10,369 nt of DNA from contig CAZHFK010000039.1 of the NCBI GenBank assembly GCA_964531215.1, positions 1-10,369 of the forward strand, given 5' to 3'. Position 1 is the first letter of the stretch. Every line of letters starts with the position of its first letter. Both the position numbers and the translations under genes were made by a program. This document shows positions 1-4,477 of this stretch, one piece after another. Under the pieces are notes generated by a model. That model saw nothing but the letters and a program-made list of their open reading frames with translations, made no database searches and had not been told where the DNA came from. The stretch comes from WJKP01 sp964531215. Lineage in GTDB: Bacteria; Patescibacteriota; Patescibacteriia; CAIXNZ01.

Positions 1-60
1 CATACCACATGTGAACGAAATCCCAAATGTAACCCTAATTGCTGCAATTGTAACAGATAA
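1..60 (+). CDS. C-terminal end of a Cys-rich protein (partial)
   Basis: An open frame enters from the left edge in frame 1 and ends at TAA 58-60. The last 19 residues read HTTCERNPKCNPNCCNCNR, with five cysteines (spacing C-x5-C-x3-C-C-x-C). This suggests a terminal metal or Fe-S binding loop. It vaguely recalls the C-terminal 4Fe-4S loop of HhH-GPD DNA glycosylases (Nth/MutY, C-x6-C-x2-C-x5-C), but the spacing does not fit, so I do not assign a family. The codon-like Cys density and the clean stop just before the next gene support coding. The bulk of the gene lies outside the window. Confidence 0.45.
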   Translation, partial: HTTCERNPKCNPNCCNCNR

Positions 61-78
61 AATAAAATAAATGTACAA

Positions 79-98
79 TAAATAATAATTATTATTTA
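79..98. repeat. 20-bp perfect AT palindrome at a start codon
   Basis: TAAATAATAATTATTATTTA is a perfect 20-nt palindrome whose last base is the A of the ATG at 98. It contains only A and T, so it may be a chance product of base composition. In RNA it could form a weak hairpin just before the start codon of a gene that has no Shine-Dalgarno sequence. Confidence 0.6.
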
Positions 99-577
99 TG
101 CAAAATCCTGAACAATTTTTACAAGATAACAAAATAGACTATATTTTACATGAACACCCCGCAGTATATACTTGTGAAGAAGCTGAAAAATATTGCAGTG
201 ATATTCCAGGCCTGGCTACGAAAAATTTATTTTTAAAAAATCAAAAGAAAAACCGTTATTTTTTAATTGTTTTAGCGGCAAGTAAACGAGCTGATTTAAA
301 AAAAATTGCCGAGATCGTTGATGAAAAAAAATTAAGTTTTACCAATCCTGACGAATTACAAGAGAAACTAGGCTTAAAACCAGGCACTGTTTCACCGTTT
401 GGTTTAATTAATGATGATAAACAAGCTGTTGAGGTTTATATTGATAAAAACGTTTATGATGCTGAAATTGTCAATTTTCATCCTAATTATAATACGGCCA
501 GCCTGGAATTAACAGGAGCAATGTGGCACAAATATTTAGATCAGATTGAACATGACATAAAAATCATTGAATTATAA
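98..577 (+). CDS. prdX: Prolyl-tRNA editing deacylase, YbaK/PrdX (ProXp-ala) family
   Basis: This 159-residue protein is a stand-alone aminoacyl-tRNA editing domain. The family hydrolyses mischarged Ala-tRNA-Pro or related misacylated tRNAs in the cytoplasm, protecting proline decoding. Visible family features in order are HEHPAVYTCEEA near residues 18-29, the IPGLATKNLFL strand at 36-46 with the conserved Lys42 expected in the active site, KLSF at 78-81, LGLKPGTVSPFGLIN at 91-105, and HPNYNTAS at 128-135. Length is normal for the single-domain PrdX type. The start is ATG 98 because the motif-bearing N-terminus begins there; no Shine-Dalgarno sequence precedes it. The gene is followed by a hairpin terminator. 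The exact substrate (Ala- versus Cys-tRNA-Pro) cannot be read from the sequence, so the symbol is tentative. Confidence 0.9.
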   Translation: MQNPEQFLQDNKIDYILHEHPAVYTCEEAEKYCSDIPGLATKNLFLKNQKKNRYFLIVLAASKRADLKKIAEIVDEKKLSFTNPDELQEKLGLKPGTVSPFGLINDDKQAVEVYIDKNVYDAEIVNFHPNYNTASLELTGAMWHKYLDQIEHDIKIIEL

Positions 578-603
578 TACCCCAGGATTTCTCCTGAGGT
601 ATT
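576..603. terminator. Bidirectional hairpin terminator between convergent genes
   Basis: Arms 576-587 and 592-603 pair at 11 of 12 positions around a TTTC loop, with one C/A mismatch at 582/597. The hairpin starts inside the stop codon of the deacylase gene and lies 16 nt from the stop of the convergent gene at 619. The downstream T tract is poor on the + strand, so termination strength is uncertain. Confidence 0.65.
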
Positions 604-618
604 TATTACTATTATCGC

Positions 619-1017
619 CTATGGCTTAATTGCGACGTGGAACATGTCGCTTGAGGCGTTTTGGCCACGAGCTGTCACGTTCTTTAGTCTAGCCTTGCTA
701 TATACTGAAAAATTTTCCGGCTGGGCCGTAATCGCCGAATAAACGGGTGGGCGGTCATGATTACTTTTATCCATCTGAACATGGATAAAATAAATTCCTC
801 CACCCAAATCTTCGGGTTCGTTGATGACTATGCCCTCAGGCATGTTTTCGCTGACCCTGTAAGAGTTAATTTCCATCTCCTGAGAATCCGCGGATGTCTC
901 ATCATAAATGAATGTAGCAAATATAAAAATCGTAAACATAAGTGCTCCGGAGGCCCAAAAAAATGCATCATTGAGTATGCCCATAGCGGTTTTATCTTCT
1001 TTTTTGATTCTTATCAT
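619..1017 (-). CDS. Single-pass membrane protein of unknown function
   Basis: The 132-residue product has a short charged cytoplasmic N-terminus (MIRIKKEDKT), one hydrophobic segment at about residues 17-37, and a hydrophilic extracytoplasmic domain of about 95 residues. I recognise no family. I prefer the ATG at 1017 over the ATG at 1023. The GGGAGG at 1024-1029 abuts the upstream ATG with no spacing but sits an ideal 6 nt from the one at 1017. A near-perfect sigma-70 promoter lies upstream. The base composition looks visibly richer in G+C than the flanking housekeeping genes, which may mean a different evolutionary origin. The + strand ORF overlapping this gene (757-1095) has no supporting features and is its shadow. 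Confidence 0.75.
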   Translation of the reverse strand: MIRIKKEDKTAMGILNDAFFWASGALMFTIFIFATFIYDETSADSQEMEINSYRVSENMPEGIVINEPEDLGGGIYFIHVQMDKSNHDRPPVYSAITAQPENFSVYSKARLKNVTARGQNASSDMFHVAIKP

Positions 1018-1023
1018 TCTCAT

Positions 1024-1029
1024 CCTCCC
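1024..1029 (-). promoter_or_regulatory. Shine-Dalgarno site deciding the start of the 1017 gene
   Basis: GGGAGG on the minus strand ends 6 nt before ATG 1017 and 0 nt before ATG 1023, so initiation at 1017 is favoured. Confidence 0.75.
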
Positions 1030-1077
1030 TTTTGGCTAATGGGTTTAAAGATCAGCTCAATTGCTATTATATTATAT

Positions 1078-1107
1078 ATTATATTCATACTTTAAACTTT
1101 TTGTCAA
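1078..1107 (-). promoter_or_regulatory. Sigma-70 promoter for the 1017 gene
   Basis: Minus-strand TTGACA (1107-1102) and TATAAT (1083-1078) are both perfect consensus hexamers separated by 18 nt. The -10 box lies about 60 nt upstream of the start codon. Confidence 0.8.
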
Positions 1108-1115
1108 TATTTAAC

Positions 1116-1144
1116 TTGACGAAAATCAAAACCTTTGATAAGAT
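1116..1144 (+). promoter_or_regulatory. Sigma-70 promoter for the RNA leader / zinc-ribbon gene
   Basis: TTGACG (1116-1121) and TAAGAT (1139-1144) are separated by exactly 17 nt. The -35 box lies back to back with that of the divergent promoter: TGTCAA, 8 nt, TTGACG. Transcription should start near 1150-1152. Confidence 0.7.
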
Positions 1145-1234
1145 AAAAATCAACAATTAAAACACTTTCCCATCCTGCTATGCGGGAACAAATGAAGCCC
1201 TAATTAAAGAGGTTTCAAGGGTGTGACATTAGCT

Positions 1235-1244
1235 NNNNNNNNNN
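1235..1244. other. Assembly gap (10 N)
   Basis: Ten ambiguous bases join two contigs inside the putative RNA. The real gap length is unknown. Confidence 0.98.
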
Positions 1245-1270
1245 CAATATGCTATATACCGTATTCAAGC

Positions 1271-1294
1271 AAGTCCCATCCGTGGGATTTTTTT
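1271..1294 (+). terminator. Intrinsic terminator upstream of the zinc-ribbon gene
   Basis: The stem pairs 1271-1278 with 1283-1290 around a TCCG loop. The G+C core is TCCCA/TGGGA, and a run of seven T (1288-1294) follows. It either ends a small RNA or works as an attenuator for the gene at 1321. Confidence 0.8.
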
Positions 1295-1320
1295 AATGTT
1301 AGCAACCAAAAGGAGGAAAA

Positions 1321-1503
1321 ATGTCAGGGAAAAAACAAAATCAAGAATTTGAATGTCCTATTTGTGGCAGCAAAAAATACCATACGAAAGCAATAGGACA
1401 AATCAAAATGGGTGGGAAAAACCCCATAAGTCACTATTATTGTGATATTTGCTCTGTAGTTTTTCATGATCCTAAGAAATTTTCAAAAAAATCAAAATCC
1501 TAA
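1321..1503 (+). CDS. Small zinc-ribbon protein
   Basis: This 60-residue protein has two CxxC knuckles, CPIC at residues 12-15 and CDIC at 41-44. They are separated by about 26 residues with a lysine-rich loop between them, and the tail is very basic (residues 52-59). This is the shape of a minimal zinc ribbon, likely a nucleic-acid or protein adaptor in the cytoplasm, but no specific function can be assigned. The start ATG 1321 has an excellent site, AGGAGG at 1311-1316. The gene is preceded by the putative RNA leader and terminator, and followed after 84 nt by rpsF, with a hairpin in between. Confidence 0.8.
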   Translation: MSGKKQNQEFECPICGSKKYHTKAIGQIKMGGKNPISHYYCDICSVVFHDPKKFSKKSKS

Positions 1504-1522
1504 AATTAAGTGACTACTAATA

Positions 1523-1552
1523 AGGAGGGCAAAGAATATGATTTGTCCTCCT
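1523..1552 (+). promoter_or_regulatory. Hairpin enclosing an SD-like sequence upstream of rpsF
   Basis: Arms 1523-1533 and 1542-1552 pair at all 11 positions (one G-U) around an 8-nt loop. The left arm is an AGGAGG motif and the right arm carries CCTCCT, the same core as the 16S anti-Shine-Dalgarno sequence. It could terminate the zinc-ribbon transcript, although the T tract is poor, or control the tiny ORF starting in its loop. It lacks the CCG element I would expect of a classic S6:S18-binding rpsF leader. Confidence 0.55.
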
Positions 1553-1573
1553 CTTAATAAAATTTACAAATAA
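1538..1573 (+). CDS. Possible 11-codon leader peptide
   Basis: The ORF reads MICPPLNKIYK then TAA. Its ATG is in the loop of the 1523-1552 hairpin, and an AGGAGG lies 9 nt upstream in the left arm. The spacing is right for translation, but the site would be sequestered when the hairpin is folded. There is no other support; it may be chance. Confidence 0.2.
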   Translation: MICPPLNKIYK

Positions 1574-1587
1574 TAATAAAAAATCTT

Positions 1588-2226
1588 ATGTCCGATGAAC
1601 AAAAAAACAATAGCAAAGAAGAAGACACAACAATCGAAAACAAAAAAATAACAGAAAAAAATGAAGAAATAAAAAAAGACGAGCAACAACCAATACCGGC
1701 TCAATCAATTGAGGATGAAAACGAAGAACAAGAAAAAAGAATTGAGCACTATGAATTGCTTTATATTGTGCCGATTTCTTATTCGGTTGATGAATTAAAA
1801 CCGATTACCGAAAAAATGGTAAAATTAATTAAAGATTATAATGGTGAAATCACCAAAGAAGAAAATTTGGGGAAATTAAAACTGGCTTATCCAATCAAAC
1901 AGCAAGGTCATGGTTATTATCAATTAGTTGAATTTAATTTACCAACTAATGTTTTAAAATCACTAAATGAATCATTACGTTTAATAAATGAGGTATTAAG
2001 ATTTTTAATAGTTAAGAAAAAAATTAAAACAGAAAAAGAGCTGATTAAAGAAAAAGCTCTGCAAGATAAATTAGCTAAGAAAAAAGAAGAGGCTATTGAA
2101 AAGATCAAGGCTGCCAAAGAAGAACCAAAAGAAAAAACACAGGAAAAAGACAGTCAAGACAAGGTTAGTTTGGAAGATCTTGATAAAAAACTGGATGAAC
2201 TTTTAGATACCGATGATATAGTCTAA
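1588..2226 (+). CDS. rpsF: 30S ribosomal protein bS6 with charged N- and C-terminal extensions
   Basis: The S6 ferredoxin-like core spans about residues 53-142: HYELLYIVP, then GEITKEENLGKLKLAYPIKQ, QGHGYYQLVEFNLP, and a final strand VLRFLIVKK. S6 binds 16S rRNA in the platform together with S18. The protein is 212 residues, about twice the usual length. A lysine/glutamate-rich, low-complexity N-terminal extension of about 52 residues and a Lys/Glu-rich C-terminal extension of about 70 residues (probably helical, ending in an acidic DDIV tip) flank the core. The ATG at 1588 is the start of the open frame. An internal start nearer the core is possible, but no Shine-Dalgarno site points to one. 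It is first in the rpsF-ssb-rpsR-efp block. Confidence 0.92.
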   Translation: MSDEQKNNSKEEDTTIENKKITEKNEEIKKDEQQPIPAQSIEDENEEQEKRIEHYELLYIVPISYSVDELKPITEKMVKLIKDYNGEITKEENLGKLKLAYPIKQQGHGYYQLVEFNLPTNVLKSLNESLRLINEVLRFLIVKKKIKTEKELIKEKALQDKLAKKKEEAIEKIKAAKEEPKEKTQEKDSQDKVSLEDLDKKLDELLDTDDIV

Positions 2227-2297
2227 TTTAACTAAGAGCTTATTGTAAAACTATAAACTATTTGCAATATTTAAATTAATTAATTAACAAAATCCAT

Positions 2298-2792
2298 ATG
2301 AATTTAAACAAAGCAATGATCATTGGTAATCTTACCAGAGATCCAGAGAACAGAAGTACACCGCAAGGCACTTCTGTTGCCAGCTTTACTGTTGCCACTA
2401 ATTTGGTCTGGACAGATCAAAGCGGACAAAAACAAGAAAAAGTAGAATATCATGATATCGTAGCTTGGCGAAAGCTGGCAGATATTGTGGGTCAATATTT
2501 AAAAAAAGGCTCAAAAGTCTATATTGAAGGACGCCTGCAAACCAGGGATTGGACAGGCCAAGACGGAGTTAAAAGATACAGAACAGAAATTATTGCCGAA
2601 AATATGATTATGCTAGATCGTCCATCTGGTCAAGGACAAAGTACTGGCTCAGCTCCGGCTCAAAATTCAGCGCCGGCTCAAAATAATGAACCTGAGCTCC
2701 CAACAATTGAACAGGAAGAGGCTCCAGGGAAAAAAAATAGTGAGTCAGAATCTGATAGTGATGAAATTAAACTGGAAGACATCCCGTTTTAA
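2298..2792 (+). CDS. ssb: Single-stranded DNA-binding protein
   Basis: This 164-residue SSB binds single-stranded DNA as an OB-fold tetramer during replication and repair. The OB domain covers residues 1 to about 110: MNLNKAMIIGNLTRDPE, then VASFTVATN, EYHDIVAW, LKKGSKVYIEGRLQTRDW and YRTEIIAENMIML. A Gln/Ser/Pro/Ala-rich flexible linker follows, with a short internal repeat (two copies of SAPAQN). The acidic tip ends in LEDIPF, the conserved tail that recruits partner proteins. The placement between rpsF and rpsR is the classic bacterial arrangement. No Shine-Dalgarno sequence precedes the ATG. Confidence 0.97.
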   Translation: MNLNKAMIIGNLTRDPENRSTPQGTSVASFTVATNLVWTDQSGQKQEKVEYHDIVAWRKLADIVGQYLKKGSKVYIEGRLQTRDWTGQDGVKRYRTEIIAENMIMLDRPSGQGQSTGSAPAQNSAPAQNNEPELPTIEQEEAPGKKNSESESDSDEIKLEDIPF

Positions 2793-2873
2793 TGATAAAT
2801 GACAAATTCAAATGTCAAAAAATTGGGAAAAATTTTATCCCTTTACTAATTACCAATGACTAATTACTAACCT

Positions 2874-3104
2874 ATGGCTAAACAAAAATCACTTTTAGAA
2901 AATCAAAAATACTGTTATTTTTGCGTTAATGGCATTAAAGATATCGATTACAAAGACGGTCAATTTTTAAGACGGTGGACTTCTTCATATTCTAAAATCG
3001 TACCTAGAAGAAGAAGCGGCGTTTGTGCTAAACATCAACGCAAATTGGCTCAAGCTATTAAACGTTCTCGTTATATGGCTATTTTACCTTATACGCCGAG
3101 ATAA
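2874..3104 (+). CDS. rpsR: 30S ribosomal protein bS18, zinc-binding form
   Basis: The product is 76 residues, normal for S18, which pairs with S6 on the 30S platform. The conserved RRWTSSYSKIVPRRRSGVCAKHQRKLAQAIKRSR block spans about residues 33-66, and the end reads MAILPYT. It carries CYFC (Cys14, Cys17) and CAKH (Cys51, His54), so it is the C+ type with a likely zinc site. It lies 81 nt after ssb and 19 nt before efp. The ATG has no Shine-Dalgarno sequence; the spacer before it holds two copies of ACTAATTAC (2845-2853, 2859-2867). Confidence 0.97.
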   Translation: MAKQKSLLENQKYCYFCVNGIKDIDYKDGQFLRRWTSSYSKIVPRRRSGVCAKHQRKLAQAIKRSRYMAILPYTPR

Positions 3105-3123
3105 TTTTTAAATTACTACAATT

Positions 3124-3693
3124 ATGTCTACAATTTCAACCTTAAATGATATTAAAAAAGGTGTTAATTTAAATATTGACGGACAGCCTTATGTTGTAAC
3201 TGATGCCAATTTTGTTAAAATGCAACAAAGACAACCGGTTATGCAGACAAAATTAAAAAATCTGGTTGATGGCAAAGTTTTAGAAAAAACTTTTAAACCA
3301 GGCGATAAAGTTGAATACGCGGATTTGCAAAGGGGTAAGGCTAATTATATGTATAAAGATGAAAATGCTGCTTATTTTATGAATAATCAGAACTATGAAC
3401 AATTTGAAATTCCCTTGGATCAGCTTGGTAATAAAATAAATTACTTAAAAGAAGGTACTGACTGTGATGTCCTTTATTTTGAAGATAAGCCGGTTAATGT
3501 TGATATCCCTATTAAAGTTAAATTAAAAGTAACCCAAGCACCTCCGGGTATTAAAGGCGACTCATCTTCTAATGTTACCAAACAAATTACTCTGGAAACC
3601 GGCTCAATTATTAACGCGCCTTTATTTATCAATCAAGGCGATGAAATAATCGTTAATACTGAAAAAGAAGAATACGTAGAAAGAGCTAAGTAA
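3124..3693 (+). CDS. efp: Elongation factor P with an atypical domain I tip
   Basis: The 189-residue protein has the three-domain EF-P layout: a KOW-like domain I (1 to about 65), an OB domain (about 66-128), and a C-terminal OB domain (about 131-187) with the signature KLKVTQAPPGIKGDSSSNVTK. EF-P relieves ribosomes stalled at polyproline. In most EF-Ps the domain I tip reads PGKG around the residue that is lysylated or otherwise modified (Lys34 in E. coli). Here the aligned stretch after FVK is MQQRQPV, so the modifiable Lys position is Gln35, followed by Arg36. Whether this form is unmodified or modified at Arg36 cannot be told. It is the last gene of the block and has no Shine-Dalgarno sequence. 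Confidence 0.96.
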   Translation: MSTISTLNDIKKGVNLNIDGQPYVVTDANFVKMQQRQPVMQTKLKNLVDGKVLEKTFKPGDKVEYADLQRGKANYMYKDENAAYFMNNQNYEQFEIPLDQLGNKINYLKEGTDCDVLYFEDKPVNVDIPIKVKLKVTQAPPGIKGDSSSNVTKQITLETGSIINAPLFINQGDEIIVNTEKEEYVERAK

Positions 3694-3710
3694 AATCCTC
3701 CTGTCATCCT

Positions 3711-3740
3711 GCCTGCCCGCCGAAGCTTTAGCTACGCCTA
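3711..3740. repeat. GC-rich element resembling a dispersed palindromic repeat
   Basis: The text GCCCGCCGAAGCTTTAGC followed by TACGCC interrupts an AT-rich spacer. It shares the GCCCGCCG word with 10288-10295 and the overall form GCC, AGCTT, AGC with the 10241-10269 hairpin. This suggests one family of small dispersed repeats, here degenerate. Confidence 0.4.
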
Positions 3741-3748
3741 AGACTCTC

Positions 3749-3799
3749 AAAATGCGACATTTTTTATTATAAAACAAGCCATTTTTCAGGTGCTTTTTT
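3749..3799 (+). terminator. Weak tandem terminators after efp
   Basis: AAAATG/CATTTT (3749-3754, 3758-3763) with a 3-nt loop is followed by T residues to 3765. A second hairpin, AAGCC (3776-3780) with GGTGCTT (3789-3795, one bulge), is followed by T to 3799. Both are low in G+C, but they are the only candidates for ending the rpsF-efp transcript. Confidence 0.4.
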
Positions 3800-3818
3800 A
3801 TTTTTATAATGCATCTAA

Positions 3819-3988
3819 TTAAAAAATAAACAAAAAACCAAGAACCACGATAATAACAGAAATGCCCAAGCTGTGCCATAACAATGAATACCAAAAAGGA
3901 GTGAGAATGCCAGGATCAATTTCAAGGTTGTTCAAAATATTACCCCCGGCCCAGCCATTAAACTAATCAAAATTATTTTAATAAGCAT
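3819..3988 (-). pseudogene. Frameshifted small membrane protein gene
   Basis: ATG 3988 opens an 18-codon frame (MLIKIILISLMAGPGVIF) ending at TGA 3934-3932. The overlapping frame continues the sense: GGNILNNLEIDPGILTPFWY, then about 20 hydrophobic residues to TAA 3821-3819. Adding one G to the five-G run (C run on + at 3943-3947) joins them into one 56-residue protein with a hydrophobic N-terminus and a C-terminal transmembrane segment. GAGG lies about 10 nt before the ATG. It is either a broken gene, a base-call error, or a gene using a -1 shift. A partial upstream promoter exists: TTGACA at 4044-4039 on the minus strand, without a clear -10. No family is recognised. Confidence 0.5.
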
Positions 3989-4003
3989 AATTTATTCCTC
4001 ATT

Positions 4004-4032
4004 TTGACTTTTTATAAAAAAACAAGCTTAAT
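4004..4032 (+). promoter_or_regulatory. Sigma-70 promoter for the basic gene at 4067
   Basis: TTGACT (4004-4009) and CTTAAT (4027-4032) are separated by 17 nt. A minus-strand TTGACA at 4044-4039 faces it, so the two divergent genes may have overlapping promoters. Confidence 0.55.
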
Positions 4033-4066
4033 CCAAAATGTCAATTAATTACAAGGAGGTAAAAAA

Positions 4067-4426
4067 ATGGCTCAAAAGAAAAAATGGCTGCCAAGGCAAC
4101 AAAGCGACAAACTGGGTCGTAAAGGTCATTTGGTGATTTTGTCCAAAAAGGACAAGCAGCGTTCAAAAAGAGACAAAGGCAAACACCGGCGTGAATACAT
4201 GAGAGATCATGGTAGCGCCGGTGTTTTTTATTATTACGAATTTACAATGTTTCCATTTTTAAAGCTTCAAACATATTACTATCCACCCTGGGAGGGGCAT
4301 CTAAGCGCCATAATCAATAAACCTAAAGATCTTATTTGCACTAGCGCAGATGCTACCCCAAAACTTTTTGCTTACTTTTTAGTTATAAAAAGGAAGTCGC
4401 CGACAGGCGGAAAAAATTTATATTAA
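4067..4426 (+). CDS. Small basic protein with an in-frame terminator; candidate ArfA/BrfA-like ribosome-rescue factor
   Basis: The open frame is 119 codons, but an 11-bp GC-rich intrinsic terminator covers codons 39-54. Most transcripts should therefore end near 4227-4231 with no stop codon. The part before the terminator, about 54 residues, is extremely basic (about 18 Lys/Arg, no Cys) with the run KKDKQRSKRDKGKHRREYMR at 27-46. The rest (residues 55-119) looks unlike a protein domain. AAGGAGGT at 4053-4060 lies an ideal distance before ATG 4067, and a promoter lies upstream. Known rescue factors ArfA (E. coli) and BrfA (B. subtilis) are small, basic, and encoded on mRNAs that lose their stop codon through a hairpin or terminator, so that tmRNA normally destroys the product. 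Homology is not shown; the call rests on architecture. It could instead be an unrelated basic peptide or a broken gene. Confidence 0.5.
   Translation: MAQKKKWLPRQQSDKLGRKGHLVILSKKDKQRSKRDKGKHRREYMRDHGSAGVFYYYEFTMFPFLKLQTYYYPPWEGHLSAIINKPKDLICTSADATPKLFAYFLVIKRKSPTGGKNLY
4181..4229 (+). terminator. Strong intrinsic terminator inside the 4067 reading frame
   Basis: Arms 4181-4191 and 4216-4226 pair perfectly over 11 bp with a CACCGGCG/CGCCGGTG core. The 24-nt loop can fold further (TACATG with CATGGTA, one bulge). Six T (4224-4229) follow directly. It lies upstream of any in-frame stop codon. Confidence 0.9.
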
Positions 4427-4440
4427 AAAATTGTCAAAAA

Positions 4441-4476
4441 ACCCGCCGAGAATACTGCTCCCGGCGGGTGGTTTTT
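4441..4476 (-). terminator. Bidirectional terminator after the transglycosylase gene
   Basis: ACCCGCCG (4441-4448) pairs perfectly with CGGCGGGT (4462-4469). On the minus strand a T run follows immediately, and the stem starts 9 nt past the TGA at 4478. On the + strand GG and five T (4472-4476) follow, so it may also stop read-through from the 4067 gene. Confidence 0.88.
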
Positions 4477-4477
4477 A

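Larger units (their letters stand above)
1150..1294 (+). ncRNA. Putative structured small RNA or 5' leader (riboswitch/attenuator candidate)
   Basis: Between a good promoter and an intrinsic terminator lies about 145 nt without a convincing ORF. Hand folding gives a three-way junction. The closing stem pairs 1162-1168 with 1218-1224 (7 bp including two G-U). One arm pairs 1174-1178 with 1182-1186. The other arm pairs 1194-1199 with 1211-1216, with an 11-nt loop. The 1184-1186 GGG can instead pair with TTCCC 1167-1171, so an alternative fold exists. After the gap, 1246-1251 can pair with 1260-1265. The terminator ends only 16 nt before the zinc-ribbon gene's Shine-Dalgarno site, so this may be a regulated leader rather than a free sRNA. 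I recognise no known riboswitch, 6S, SRP, tmRNA or RNase P motif. The N gap makes its true length unknown. Confidence 0.5.

Noticed and set aside
1..60. Endonuclease III/MutY Fe-S loop
   Set aside because: Cysteine spacing C-x5-C-x3-C-C-x-C does not match C-x6-C-x2-C-x5-C, and too little of the protein is visible.
757..1095. 112-codon + strand ORF
   Set aside because: It overlaps the minus-strand gene 619-1017, which has a perfect promoter and SD; the + ORF has neither and reads like shadow sequence.
1162..1200. Resemblance to 5S rRNA (CCCATCC, then GGGAAC and GAAGCCC)
   Set aside because: The match is limited to short words, the spacing differs, and the sequence after 1200 has no 5S helix IV/V; no rRNA genes are nearby.
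1920..2117. Minus-strand ORF inside rpsF (and similar ones inside ssb)
   Set aside because: Antisense shadows of well-recognised genes, without SD or promoter.
3622..3894. 90-codon minus-strand ORF over the efp end
   Set aside because: It contains part of the frameshifted membrane gene only in its N-terminal stretch, then runs through a repeat and the efp terminator region; the start choice and the SD at 3988 support the shifted gene instead.
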